NCBI GenBank assembly: GCA_903910245.1
Contig: CAIVYX010000037.1
Span: 1-7,738 of the forward strand
Origin: an uncultured Opitutia bacterium
Lineage (GTDB): Bacteria > Verrucomicrobiota > Verrucomicrobiia > Opitutales > UBA953
DNA: 7,738 nucleotides
Reading direction: 5' to 3'
Below the pieces are notes generated by a model. That model did no database searches, was not told the origin of the DNA, and saw only the letters and a program-made list of their open reading frames with translations. Positions 1-6,954 of this stretch are shown piece after piece. The position numbers and the translations under genes are program-made. The number at the start of each line of letters is the position of its first letter. The first letter of the stretch is position 1.

Positions 1-71
1 GTGTTAGGCACCCCCCGGAGGGGTGGCAAATTGATTTTGCGAGTTTGTCCGGATTGCCGTCTATTCGCCCC
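1..71. other. Left-edge leader region upstream of menC
   Basis: This stretch holds no gene I can identify. Two reading frames are open to the window edge. One is the menC frame. The other ends in a TGA at 73-75 that overlaps the menC ATG (ATGA), so an upstream gene could end here, but its last 24 codons are not recognisable as any men gene. The third frame has stops at 5-7 and 32-34. Bases 31-65 are richer in T than the neighbouring genes, which suits a leader or intergenic sequence. A weak promoter-like pair, TTGCGA (37-42) and TCTATT (60-65) with a 17-bp spacer, would put transcription almost at the ATG. I rate it as little better than chance. Confidence 0.35.
9..38 (+). terminator. Short GC hairpin, possible weak terminator before menC
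   Basis: CACCCC (9-14) and GGGGTG (20-25) form a perfect 6-bp inverted repeat around a 5-base loop. It is followed by an A/T-rich stretch (28-38) that ends in TTTT. An upstream gene could end at the TAG at 5-7 and this could be its intrinsic terminator. The T run is short and interrupted, so this may equally be a leader structure or chance. The purine-rich right arm (GGAGGGG at 17-23) resembles a ribosome-binding site but lies too far from ATG 72 to serve it. Confidence 0.3.
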
Positions 72-1013
72 ATGACCAGCGGTTATTTCGACTTCAAACG
101 CGTCCGCCGACGACTGCGCTCCCCGGTGACGACAGGCGCTGGCGCCGTCGACAGCGTCGATCGCGTCATCCTGCGGACCCAATCGGACCAAGGCACCGGG
201 TATGGTGAGATCGCCCCGTGGCCGGGCTTCCCGACCGAGACTGTTGAACAAGCCTTGGAATTCCTCCGCTCCGCCCAAGGCAATCTTTCCCACTTGATCG
301 CAGCCGTTGACGCGTCGCCGGCGCCTCTACCCTGTCTCTCGTCGACACTCTCCAGCTGCCGCCTTTGGGAGAAGATTGCCGGCTTCGGCGGCACCCTGCC
401 TTGCGCCGGACTCATGACGCTTTCCGTGATGGAGACCGACGCGAAAGTGGCCGCGGGCTTCCAGACCTTGAAGGTCAAGATTTCGCCAGAGACATCGGAG
501 GAATCCATCCTTGGCGTGCTGAGCCGATTCCACGGCCGTCTGCGCCTGGATGCCAACGGCTCGCTAGACCTGCAGACGGCGCGGCGCTGGACCGAGTTCG
601 CGCGCGCGCAGGTACAGGTCGAATTCCTTGAACAACCGTTGCCCGTCGGGCACCCAGGTTACGCCTCGCTCGGACCGGACAAGATTGCCCTCGACGAATC
701 TTTCCTCACGCCAGGCGGAGTCGACTGGAGTGGCACAATCGTCGTGAAGCCATTACTCGCCGGCGATTGGGATGACCTCTTGGCATGGCGCGCCACACGT
801 GCGGGTACGGTCGTCTATTCCTCCTGCTTCGAAACCGCGATTGGCCGACAAGGCGCCCTCTGGCTCGCGGCGCAGGATCCGGCGGCCGGCACGGTGGGAT
901 TCGATACCTTAGGACGCTTCGAAAGCGACGGCCGCGACCGACACCTGCCTGGCCCAACCGCGGGCGGCCTGCCGGGCTACGATTGGGCGGGCTTCTGGCA
1001 CGACCTGACATGA
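72..1013 (+). CDS. menC: o-Succinylbenzoate synthase (MenC)
   Basis: MenC dehydrates SHCHC to o-succinylbenzoate in cytoplasmic menaquinone synthesis and belongs to the enolase superfamily. From ATG 72 the protein has 313 residues, against about 320 for E. coli MenC. The N-terminal capping domain carries the GYGEIAPWPGF segment (about residues 43-53). The barrel follows with the full active-site set: KVK at 134-136 (second Lys catalytic), metal ligands in LDAN (Asp160), FLEQP (Glu187) and ALDES (Asp208), and the second catalytic Lys in VVKP (Lys226). The late SSCFETAIG and GFDTLG segments also fit MenC. I chose ATG 72 because it aligns with the usual family start; an in-frame TTG at 45 would add nine residues. 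Neither start has a good Shine-Dalgarno site. The gene ends in an ATGA overlap with menE, which suggests translational coupling. Confidence 0.93.
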   Translation: MTSGYFDFKRVRRRLRSPVTTGAGAVDSVDRVILRTQSDQGTGYGEIAPWPGFPTETVEQALEFLRSAQGNLSHLIAAVDASPAPLPCLSSTLSSCRLWEKIAGFGGTLPCAGLMTLSVMETDAKVAAGFQTLKVKISPETSEESILGVLSRFHGRLRLDANGSLDLQTARRWTEFARAQVQVEFLEQPLPVGHPGYASLGPDKIALDESFLTPGGVDWSGTIVVKPLLAGDWDDLLAWRATRAGTVVYSSCFETAIGRQGALWLAAQDPAAGTVGFDTLGRFESDGRDRHLPGPTAGGLPGYDWAGFWHDLT

Positions 1014-2215
1014 GCGCCGTCGCGGTCTTCCACGCGGAGCATGCCGCACACCTGCAGGAAGCCCTGCTAGCGCATGATGCCGGCCTGCCCGTCTTTTTGG
1101 GCAACCCGCGCTGGTCCGAACACGATCTCGCTGAAGCCGCGCGCCAGATTCCACTCGGTACGATCATCAAAGGCCTTGCACCCGAACCGCGCGGACTCGG
1201 TACGTGTGATTGGCCGAAGAATTGGCGCGGCCGCGTGATGATCCCGACCGGCGGTACCGGCGGCAAAGTGAAGTTCGTCATCCATTCTGCGGAAACCCTC
1301 CGAGCCGCGGCGCTTGGCCTGCGTGATGCCCTCGTCGCCCGCGGGCTCTCGCCGATTCTGCACGGCGTCTCCTGCACACCTCCGTGGCACGTGAGCGGAT
1401 TCATGCCCTCAATCCGCGCACGCGTCACCGGCGGCCACCATGTCGTCATCGACGGACGCTTCCGTGAAGAAGACGCCCTCCCCTCGGTCGCGTTCCCTTC
1501 TCCGGGCACGAAGATTATTTCGCTAGTCCCCGCTCAATTATCGCGACTGCTCGCGCGCGCCGAGGGCGAAGCCTGGCTGCGCTGGTTCGACGTCATCCTC
1601 CTCGGCGGCTCGTCCGTACCAGCGCCGCTACTCGCCGCAATCCGGGCGCGGCGCTTGCCCATCTTTCTCACCTACGGCTCGACCGAGACCGCGGCAGCCT
1701 GCGCGCTGTGTCCGCCAGAAAAAATCTGGGCGGGCGAAACCACGCGCGGCACCCCCCTGCCCGGCGTGACGTTCGCGGCGGACACCGAGGGCGTCATCAC
1801 CATCGCCACCGCGGCGCTCGCTATCGGCCTTTGGCCCGACGGCCCGCTCGGTAGCCCATGGGTGAGCGGCGACCGGGGCGACGTCGCCGCGGACGGGTGC
1901 GTCAAAATCTCTGGCCGCGCCGACCGCGTGATCATCACCGGCGGCGAGAAAGTCGACCCTGCCCGCGTCGAGCTGGCCCTACTCTCGACTGGCCTCATCA
2001 AGGATGCGCTCGTGCTTGGCATGGTCGATGCACGCTGGGGCGAAGTCGTGACGGCCTGCGTCATCGGGCCCGCCTCCACCGAAGCGGCGCTACGCCAGGC
2101 TTGCGAAACACTCGAACCGGCGGCGCGTCCGCGGCGGTATGTGTTCGTCCCCAGCATGCCGACGAACGCCAGCGGCAAGCCCGACCGGGACGCGATCGCG
2201 CAGTTGATCGCTTAG
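1010..2215 (+). CDS. menE: o-Succinylbenzoate-CoA ligase (MenE)
   Basis: MenE activates o-succinylbenzoate with ATP and CoA, the step after MenC. It is an ANL-superfamily adenylating enzyme of 401 residues. The motifs come in order: the glycine-rich nucleotide loop TGGTGGKVK (80-88), a PPWHVSGF segment (124-131), YGSTETA (222-228), SGDRGD (286-291), the hinge and core loop GRADRVIITGGEKV (302-315), and NASGKPDR (387-393) with the adenylation Lys390. The nucleotide loop comes only about 80 residues in, so much of the N-terminal subdomain seen in longer MenE proteins (about 450-490 residues) is missing. Short MenE proteins of this kind occur in some phyla. The start is set by the ATGA overlap with menC at 1010-1013; an in-frame ATG at 785 would lie deep inside menC. 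The stop overlaps the kdsA stop region on the other strand by four bases. Confidence 0.92.
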   Translation: MSAVAVFHAEHAAHLQEALLAHDAGLPVFLGNPRWSEHDLAEAARQIPLGTIIKGLAPEPRGLGTCDWPKNWRGRVMIPTGGTGGKVKFVIHSAETLRAAALGLRDALVARGLSPILHGVSCTPPWHVSGFMPSIRARVTGGHHVVIDGRFREEDALPSVAFPSPGTKIISLVPAQLSRLLARAEGEAWLRWFDVILLGGSSVPAPLLAAIRARRLPIFLTYGSTETAAACALCPPEKIWAGETTRGTPLPGVTFAADTEGVITIATAALAIGLWPDGPLGSPWVSGDRGDVAADGCVKISGRADRVIITGGEKVDPARVELALLSTGLIKDALVLGMVDARWGEVVTACVIGPASTEAALRQACETLEPAARPRRYVFVPSMPTNASGKPDRDAIAQLIA

Positions 2216-3006
2216 GCTCGAACGGCTTTCCAGACGCGCAGGCAGGATTCGACGAGCGCCGGGAAGTCCGCGAGGGGTACCTGTGACGGGCCGTCGGAGA
2301 TCGCCTTCTGGGGATCCGGATGCGTCTCCATGAAGAGACCGTCGGCGCCGGCGGCGAGGGCCGCCTTGGCGAGGACCGGGACGTATTCGCGCTGCCCGCC
2401 GGAAGAGCCACCGGCCGCGCCGGGAAGCTGCACCGCGTGCGTGGCATCCATGATCGTCGGGTGGCCGAAGCTGGCCATGATTGGGAAAGAGCGCATGTCG
2501 ACGACCAGGTTCTGGTAGCCAAAGGTCGTGCCACGGTCGGTCTGCCAGATCTCAGCGGCCTTAGCACCTTCGAGCTTATCGACGACAAAACGCATCTCAA
2601 ACGGGGAGAGGAACTGGCCCTTCTTCACGTTGACGACCTTACCGGTCTTGGCGGCCGCGATGAGGAGGTCGGTTTGGCGGCACATGAACGCGGGGACCTG
2701 CAGCACGTCGACCACTTTGCCGACCGCTTCGCATTGCTCCGGACCATGGATGTCAGTGAGGACGTTGAAGCCGTAGTCCTTCTTCACCATCGCGAGGAGA
2801 TCGAGACCAGCCTGCATCCCGGGGCCGCGGTCGCCCCCGAGCGAGGTGCGGTTGGCCTTATCGTAAGATCCCTTGAAAATGATGTTCAGCTCCGGGTGGC
2901 GGGCGGCCAGGGCCTTGAGCTCCGTGGCAACGGTCCGGCAGTTGGACTCCGATTCGAGAGAGCAAGGTCCAGCGATGAGGAGCAGACGGCGCTTATCGTG
3001 CAGCAT
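2212..3006 (-). CDS. kdsA: 3-Deoxy-8-phosphooctulonate synthase (KdsA)
   Basis: KdsA condenses phosphoenolpyruvate with arabinose-5-phosphate to give Kdo-8-phosphate, the precursor of the inner-core sugar of lipopolysaccharide. The 264-residue protein is full length. It shows IAGPCSLES (11-19), FKGSYDKANR (44-53), RGPG (60-63), TDIH (84-87), RQTDLL (110-115), NVKKGQF (126-132), DATHAVQ (187-193), METHPDP (226-232) and SDGPSQ (237-242). Cys15 replaces the Asn found in the metal-independent E. coli enzyme. Together with His190, Glu227 and Asp238 it matches the metal site of the Aquifex-type enzyme, so a metal-dependent enzyme is inferred. The ATG at 3006 lacks a clear Shine-Dalgarno site. It is the last gene of the minus-strand run, 49 bp after polX, and its end overlaps that of convergent menE. 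Confidence 0.96.
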   Translation of the reverse strand: MLHDKRRLLLIAGPCSLESESNCRTVATELKALAARHPELNIIFKGSYDKANRTSLGGDRGPGMQAGLDLLAMVKKDYGFNVLTDIHGPEQCEAVGKVVDVLQVPAFMCRQTDLLIAAAKTGKVVNVKKGQFLSPFEMRFVVDKLEGAKAAEIWQTDRGTTFGYQNLVVDMRSFPIMASFGHPTIMDATHAVQLPGAAGGSSGGQREYVPVLAKAALAAGADGLFMETHPDPQKAISDGPSQVPLADFPALVESCLRVWKAVRA

Positions 3007-3024
3007 GCGGCAGGATAGGACGGG

Positions 3025-3045
3025 CGGCGCCCTCAGGGCGAGCCG
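3025..3045 (-). other. Intercistronic hairpin between polX and kdsA
   Basis: In the 49-bp gap the mRNA sense strand can fold as CGGC-(TC bulge)-GCCC, loop TGA, GGGC-GCCG: eight G-C pairs with one two-base bulge. No T run follows on either strand, so it is not a standard intrinsic terminator. It could mark an RNA processing or stabilising element at the polX/kdsA junction, or be chance in GC-rich DNA. Confidence 0.3.
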
Positions 3046-3055
3046 TAAGGAGCGC

Positions 3056-4780
3056 TCAGCGACCCAGCCAACGCAGCACTTCCGGCAATGAACGCGTGTT
3101 GAGCACCTGCTCCGGCGTCAGCCAGCCCTTGCGGGCGATGCGTACGCCGTGCGCGGCGAAGGCCAGTTGGTCGATATCATGCGCATCCGGATTGATCGAA
3201 CACAGCACGCCCTTCTCGGCCGCGCGGCGCCACCAGCGCCAATCGAGGTCGAGGCGCCACGGGTTCGAGTTGAGTTCGATAATCGTGTCGTTGGCCGCCG
3301 CGGCATCGATGACCTTGGCGATATCGACGTCGTAAGGCTCGCGCTTGTTGAGGAGGCGGCCGGTAAGATGCCCCACCATGTCGACGTGCTCGTTCTCGAT
3401 GGCCTTGATGATGCGGGCCGTCTGGGCCTCGCGATCCAAGGTGAAAAGGGTGTGTACCGAGGCGACGACGAAGTCCAAGCGAGCGAGCACGTCGTCGGCG
3501 AAGTCGAGCGTGCCGTCCTTGAGGATATCAACCTCACTGCCGGCGAGCACGCGCACGCGATACTTCTTCGAGGCGTTGAGTTGAGCGATATCTTCGAGCT
3601 GCTTCGCGAGGCGGATTTCGTCGAGGCCGCCGGCTTGGAAGCTAGATTTCGAATGGTCCGAGATACCGAGGTATTCCCATCCGTGGGCTTCAGCCGCGGC
3701 GGCCATCTGGTCGAGCGTGTGATCACCATCAGATTCCGTCGTGTGATTGTGGAAGACGCCGCGCAGGTCGGAGAGCTGGACGAGTTTCGGCAGCTGGCCG
3801 GCTTCAGCGGCGTCGATCTCACCGTTACCCTCGCGGAGTTCGGGCGGAATCCACGGCAGGCCAAGCGCGCGAAAAACCTCTGCCTCGCTCTTGGCGCCAG
3901 GCGCGACCGTCTTCTCGTCGATCGACTTGAAGCCCCACTCACTCATGCTCAAGCCGCGCCCGAGCGCGCGGTGGCGCATGGCGACGTTGTGCTCCTTGGA
4001 GCCCGTGAAGTGGTGGAGCGCAAAATAGAACTGTTCCGGCGGGACGACACGAAGATCGGCCTGCAGGCCGTTCTCGAAGCGCACGCTGGACTTCGTCTCA
4101 CCATGGGCGGTGACTTCCTTGACGCCAGGATAGGCGACGAACCAGTCCATGATCGGCTTCGGCTCCGACGAGGCTACGAGGAAGTCCAGATCGCCGACCG
4201 TCTCGCGGGCGCGGCGGAGCGAGCCGGCGGATTCGGCGAGCGAGACCTCGGGCAAGGCGCGCAGGCCGGCGAGAATCGGCTCGGCGATGGCGGCGGCTTC
4301 GTACCACCGGTGGCGTTTGCCGTAGGCGATCCGGTTCTTGATGCCTTCGAGGATCTTATCCTGCGTCTTGGCGCCGAAGCCCTTGAGCTCGGCGACCGCG
4401 CCGGATTCACAGACCTCCTTCAGCTTCACGAGGTCTTCGACCGCAAGTAGCGTCCAGAGTGCGCGCACCTTCTTTGGGCCGAGGCCAGGAATCTGCATGA
4501 CCTCGAGGAGACCGGCGGGAATGGAAGCCTTGAGCTTTTGGTGGAAGGGCAGGACGCCGTCGCGACGGAGCGTCGTAATCTTGTCGACGAGCGCTTCGCC
4601 GAGGCCGGGGATGTCGGCGAGCTTGCCTGTGTCGATGAGTTCGCCGAGGTCCTCGGTCATGTTCTCGAGGATGCGAGCGCCGGCGGAATAAGCGCGGATC
4701 TTGAACGGGTTCTCCCCGGTCAGTTCCATGAACGTGGCGATCTCGTCGAGCACGCGGGCGATGTCATTCTTCTCCATCAT
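3056..4780 (-). CDS. polX: Family X DNA polymerase with PHP 3'-5' exonuclease domain (PolX)
   Basis: Bacterial PolX fills short gaps during base-excision and related DNA repair, and its PHP domain acts as a metal-dependent 3'-5' exonuclease. At 574 residues it matches B. subtilis PolX (about 570). The N-terminal 8-kDa-like domain carries hairpin-helix-hairpin motifs at DIPGLG (56-61), IPGLGPKKV (97-105) and KGFGAKT (133-139). The nucleotidyl-transferase core has GSLRR (186-190), catalytic DLD (Asp197, Asp199), a third carboxylate in QADLRVV (Asp242) and FTGSKEHN (258-265). The PHP domain has HNH (344-346), SDH (374-376), AGSEVDIL (413-420), SVHT (441-444), GHLTGR (470-475) and PDAHD (531-535), so both activities look intact. 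The first ATG (4780) overlaps the gmk stop as ATGA; a second ATG follows at once at 4777. A GAAGG lies about ten bases upstream. Confidence 0.95.
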   Translation of the reverse strand: MMEKNDIARVLDEIATFMELTGENPFKIRAYSAGARILENMTEDLGELIDTGKLADIPGLGEALVDKITTLRRDGVLPFHQKLKASIPAGLLEVMQIPGLGPKKVRALWTLLAVEDLVKLKEVCESGAVAELKGFGAKTQDKILEGIKNRIAYGKRHRWYEAAAIAEPILAGLRALPEVSLAESAGSLRRARETVGDLDFLVASSEPKPIMDWFVAYPGVKEVTAHGETKSSVRFENGLQADLRVVPPEQFYFALHHFTGSKEHNVAMRHRALGRGLSMSEWGFKSIDEKTVAPGAKSEAEVFRALGLPWIPPELREGNGEIDAAEAGQLPKLVQLSDLRGVFHNHTTESDGDHTLDQMAAAAEAHGWEYLGISDHSKSSFQAGGLDEIRLAKQLEDIAQLNASKKYRVRVLAGSEVDILKDGTLDFADDVLARLDFVVASVHTLFTLDREAQTARIIKAIENEHVDMVGHLTGRLLNKREPYDVDIAKVIDAAAANDTIIELNSNPWRLDLDWRWWRRAAEKGVLCSINPDAHDIDQLAFAAHGVRIARKGWLTPEQVLNTRSLPEVLRWLGR

Positions 4781-5370
4781 GGACGGCGGGCCTTCTCGGC
4801 GAGGTAGATACTTTGCAGCGCAGTAAAGTCGGCTTCGCGGCTACCGCTTTCGATCACATGCTGGTAGGCCCCGGCGTGGCGGACCTCCTCTTCGGCGGCG
4901 GCGACGCGGCGGTCAATCTCGTCGACCGGATCGGTGCCACGGCCCGTGAGCCGCCGGCGGAGTTCGGTGTGGTCGCTCACACGGATGAAGACCGTGACGA
5001 GCGCGGCGGCGAGAAGCGGGTCGGCGGCGCCCTTGGCGCGAATCGTGGCGGCCCCCTGGACGTCGACGTTGAGAAGTGCGTCGAAACCGGCACCCAGGTG
5101 CGTGGCAACGTCGACGGAGCGCGGCCCGTAGAAATTACCGTGCACGGTGGCGTGCTCGAGGAAGACGCCAGCGGCGACCTGTTGCTCGAAGCTGGTGCGC
5201 GTGAGGAAGTGGTAGTCGACGCCGTCCGCCTCGCCGGCCCGGGGGGCGCGCGTCGTGCAGGTGATCACGCGACGGATGGCCTGGGGGTAGGCCTCGGTCA
5301 GCCGAGAGCAGAGCGTGGTCTTACCGCTACCGGCGGGACCCGAGACGACGATGAGTAGAGCGCGACTCAC
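4777..5370 (-). CDS. gmk: Guanylate kinase (Gmk)
   Basis: Gmk phosphorylates GMP to GDP with ATP, an essential step to GTP and dGTP. From GTG 5370 it has 197 residues, normal for the family. It shows the P-loop SGPAGSGKTT (10-19), the GMP-binding signature TTRAPRAGEADGVDYHF (39-55, with Arg41 and Arg44), HGNFYG (77-82), NVDVQGA (101-107) and the lid RLTGRGTD (140-147). The usual YGT is YGP here, a mild departure in the GMP site. The start is inferred from the GTGA overlap with the upstream stop (5367-5370) and from the typical SRALLIVVSGP N-terminus; an in-frame TTG at 5397 would add nine proline-rich residues. The 3' end overlaps polX by ATGA, so upstream gene, gmk and polX are probably translationally coupled. 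The common neighbour rpoZ is absent. Confidence 0.95.
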   Translation of the reverse strand: MSRALLIVVSGPAGSGKTTLCSRLTEAYPQAIRRVITCTTRAPRAGEADGVDYHFLTRTSFEQQVAAGVFLEHATVHGNFYGPRSVDVATHLGAGFDALLNVDVQGAATIRAKGAADPLLAAALVTVFIRVSDHTELRRRLTGRGTDPVDEIDRRVAAAEEEVRHAGAYQHVIESGSREADFTALQSIYLAEKARRP

Positions 5371-5906
5371 GCGAGGCGGAAGGACTGGGCCACGCAAGCG
5401 ACGGCCAAAAGGATGCTGAGCCCGCCGAAGAATTTACGGCGGCCCTCCGTGGCGAGGACCCAATCGCACTGGCGGCAGAAGACCGGTGGCGAGCAAGCCC
5501 ACCAGAAGCCGAACAGAATCAATACCCCGTAGCTCAGCGAAGCCTCCAACAAGCTAGAGGGGAGCTGACGATAGCCGGCGTCCAAGGCATGGCGGGCGAG
5601 GAAGAGCATAATCACCCCGAGGGCGCGGACCGAGAGGAAGTCCGGCATATAAACAAACGTCAGCAGGCTGAAGCCAATGAAGCCGACGATCACCGGCATA
5701 CGCGGCAAGCCGGCGAGATCGGCTTCCGGGATATTCAGCAGCCACCAGGCGAACCAGGCGATGGCAACGAGGGCGAGGAAATAGGTGGCGCCTTGCGAGC
5801 GGCGAAAGGTTCGGAGGACCGGCGAGTCGGTGACGATGAGCCAGCCAGCCAGGAGGAGGAAGGCGGCGAGCGCGTAGTAGGCTTGGGCGAGAGTCACGCC
5901 AGCCAT
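5367..5906 (-). CDS. Unrecognised six-helix membrane protein with C-x5-C-x2-C motif
   Basis: I do not recognise this 179-residue protein. It is strongly hydrophobic, with likely membrane spans near residues 8-25, 41-58, 71-87, 91-106, 124-138 and 160-174, so it is probably an integral inner-membrane protein. A loop between spans 5 and 6 has Cys138, Cys144 and Cys147 (CSPPVFCRQCDW) followed by a basic patch, GRRKFF (155-160). This could be a metal or redox site, but no function follows from it. The frame stays open to a TTG at 5972 inside queG. I prefer ATG 5906 because the upstream codons give a basic, non-membrane stretch overlapping queG and M1 leads straight into the first span. No Shine-Dalgarno site is visible. 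It lies 35 bp after queG and overlaps gmk by GTGA, so it is very likely a real operon gene. Confidence 0.8.
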   Translation of the reverse strand: MAGVTLAQAYYALAAFLLLAGWLIVTDSPVLRTFRRSQGATYFLALVAIAWFAWWLLNIPEADLAGLPRMPVIVGFIGFSLLTFVYMPDFLSVRALGVIMLFLARHALDAGYRQLPSSLLEASLSYGVLILFGFWWACSPPVFCRQCDWVLATEGRRKFFGGLSILLAVACVAQSFRLA

Positions 5907-5941
5907 TAGGACAACCAAGTCGCCCGAGGCAACCCGTAGGT

Positions 5942-6949
5942 TCAACGTGCGCGCAGGCGGGCGACGGACCAAGCCGCGTGTTCCGCGACCATCGGATCGG
6001 CCGACCCGAGCAGCGCCTCGGCGGCGGGGAGGTCGGCTCGCTCGCCGACATTGCCCAGCACCGTGAGCGCGTTGCGTCGCCAGCGGGCGAGGCCGAGACG
6101 TTCGACCGGCGTGCCCTTGAAGTGAGCGAGGAACTGCTCGTCAGTCCAGGCCAGCGTCTCGCGCAGCGGAGGATGCGGACGCGGGGCGAAATGGGCTTCG
6201 CGGGTGGCGACAGCCCACTTGTTCCAAGGACAAACGTCGAGGCAGTCGTCGCAGCCAAACACCCGGTCGCCGAGGGCTTCGCGGTATTCGACGGGGATGG
6301 CGCCCTGGTGCTCAATGGTCAGGTAAGCTAGGCACTTGCGGGCATCCAATTTATAGGGGGCGATGATCGCAGCCGTCGGACAGGCATCGATGCAGCGCGT
6401 GCACGTGCCACAGCGATCCGGCTCCTTCGCCGCGGAAACTTCAAGTTCGAGGGTCGTCAAGATGACGCCGAGGAAAAGCCACGTTCCCGCGCCGCGGTGG
6501 ATGAGAATCGTACTCTTACCCTGCCAACCAAGACCCGCGGCGGCGGCGACGGGCTTCTCGAGCACTGGACCAGTGTCGACGTACGGCTTCTGTTCGCCGC
6601 CTTGGTCGTGCATCACTTCGCAGAGTTGCTTCAAGCGCTCGAGGATCACGTCGTGGTAATCGGAACCGAGGGCGTATTTCGCGATGCGGTAACCAGCCGT
6701 CGGGTGAGGCTGATAATAGTTGAGCCCGACGACCACGAGGCTGCGGGCTTCCGGCATCACCTTACGAGCATCGGTGCGGCGTTCGGGATTACGGGCCAGC
6801 CAGACCATGTCGCCGTGCATGCCGTCGGCGATCCACTTCTTAAAATAGTCGGCACGGACGTCGACGTCGACTGGCGCGACCCCGAAAGCATCAAAGCCCA
6901 GCGCCTTCGCCGAAGCTTCGAGTCGCTGGCGGAGGGCGCGCGGGTCCAT
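5942..6949 (-). CDS. queG: Epoxyqueuosine reductase (QueG)
   Basis: QueG is a cobalamin and iron-sulfur enzyme that reduces epoxyqueuosine to queuosine in the wobble position of GUN-decoding tRNAs, the last step of queuosine synthesis. The 335-residue protein has the N-terminal cobalamin-binding domain with VDTGPVLEK (124-132; Asp125 is the likely catalytic acid) and GWQGKST (141-147). A ferredoxin-like module follows with CGTCTRCIDACP (180-191), Cys206 and CDDCLDVCP (233-241), enough cysteines for two 4Fe-4S clusters. The tail RRNALTVLGN to SVARL (291-332) looks like one or two HEAT-like repeats. It is shorter than the E. coli and B. subtilis enzymes (about 380), mainly at the C-terminus. 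ATG 6949 follows the coaC stop by 5 bp, with only a weak GAG in front. Confidence 0.95.
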   Translation of the reverse strand: MDPRALRQRLEASAKALGFDAFGVAPVDVDVRADYFKKWIADGMHGDMVWLARNPERRTDARKVMPEARSLVVVGLNYYQPHPTAGYRIAKYALGSDYHDVILERLKQLCEVMHDQGGEQKPYVDTGPVLEKPVAAAAGLGWQGKSTILIHRGAGTWLFLGVILTTLELEVSAAKEPDRCGTCTRCIDACPTAAIIAPYKLDARKCLAYLTIEHQGAIPVEYREALGDRVFGCDDCLDVCPWNKWAVATREAHFAPRPHPPLRETLAWTDEQFLAHFKGTPVERLGLARWRRNALTVLGNVGERADLPAAEALLGSADPMVAEHAAWSVARLRAR

Positions 6950-6954
6950 CGGAC

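Noticed and set aside
785..1009. A 75-residue N-terminal extension of menE from ATG 785
   Set aside because: It would overlap menC by over 200 bases in another frame, and its arginine-rich sequence does not look like an ANL N-terminus. ATG 1010 with the ATGA overlap is far better.
706..1509. A 267-codon minus-strand frame across the menC/menE junction
   Set aside because: It is arginine- and proline-rich, with no recognisable motif, and lies opposite two well-supported genes.
2320..3018. A 232-codon open frame on the plus strand covering most of kdsA
   Set aside because: It is wholly antisense to a clear KdsA, with charged low-complexity composition typical of a shadow frame.
3149..4450. 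A 433-codon open frame on the plus strand opposite polX
   Set aside because: polX is a full-length, motif-complete gene here. Long antisense frames are expected in GC-rich coding DNA, and the translation resembles no family.
5907..5972. A longer membrane-protein start at TTG 5972
   Set aside because: It would overlap queG by 31 bases with a rare start and add a basic segment before the first span. ATG 5906 is simpler, though start mapping could change this.
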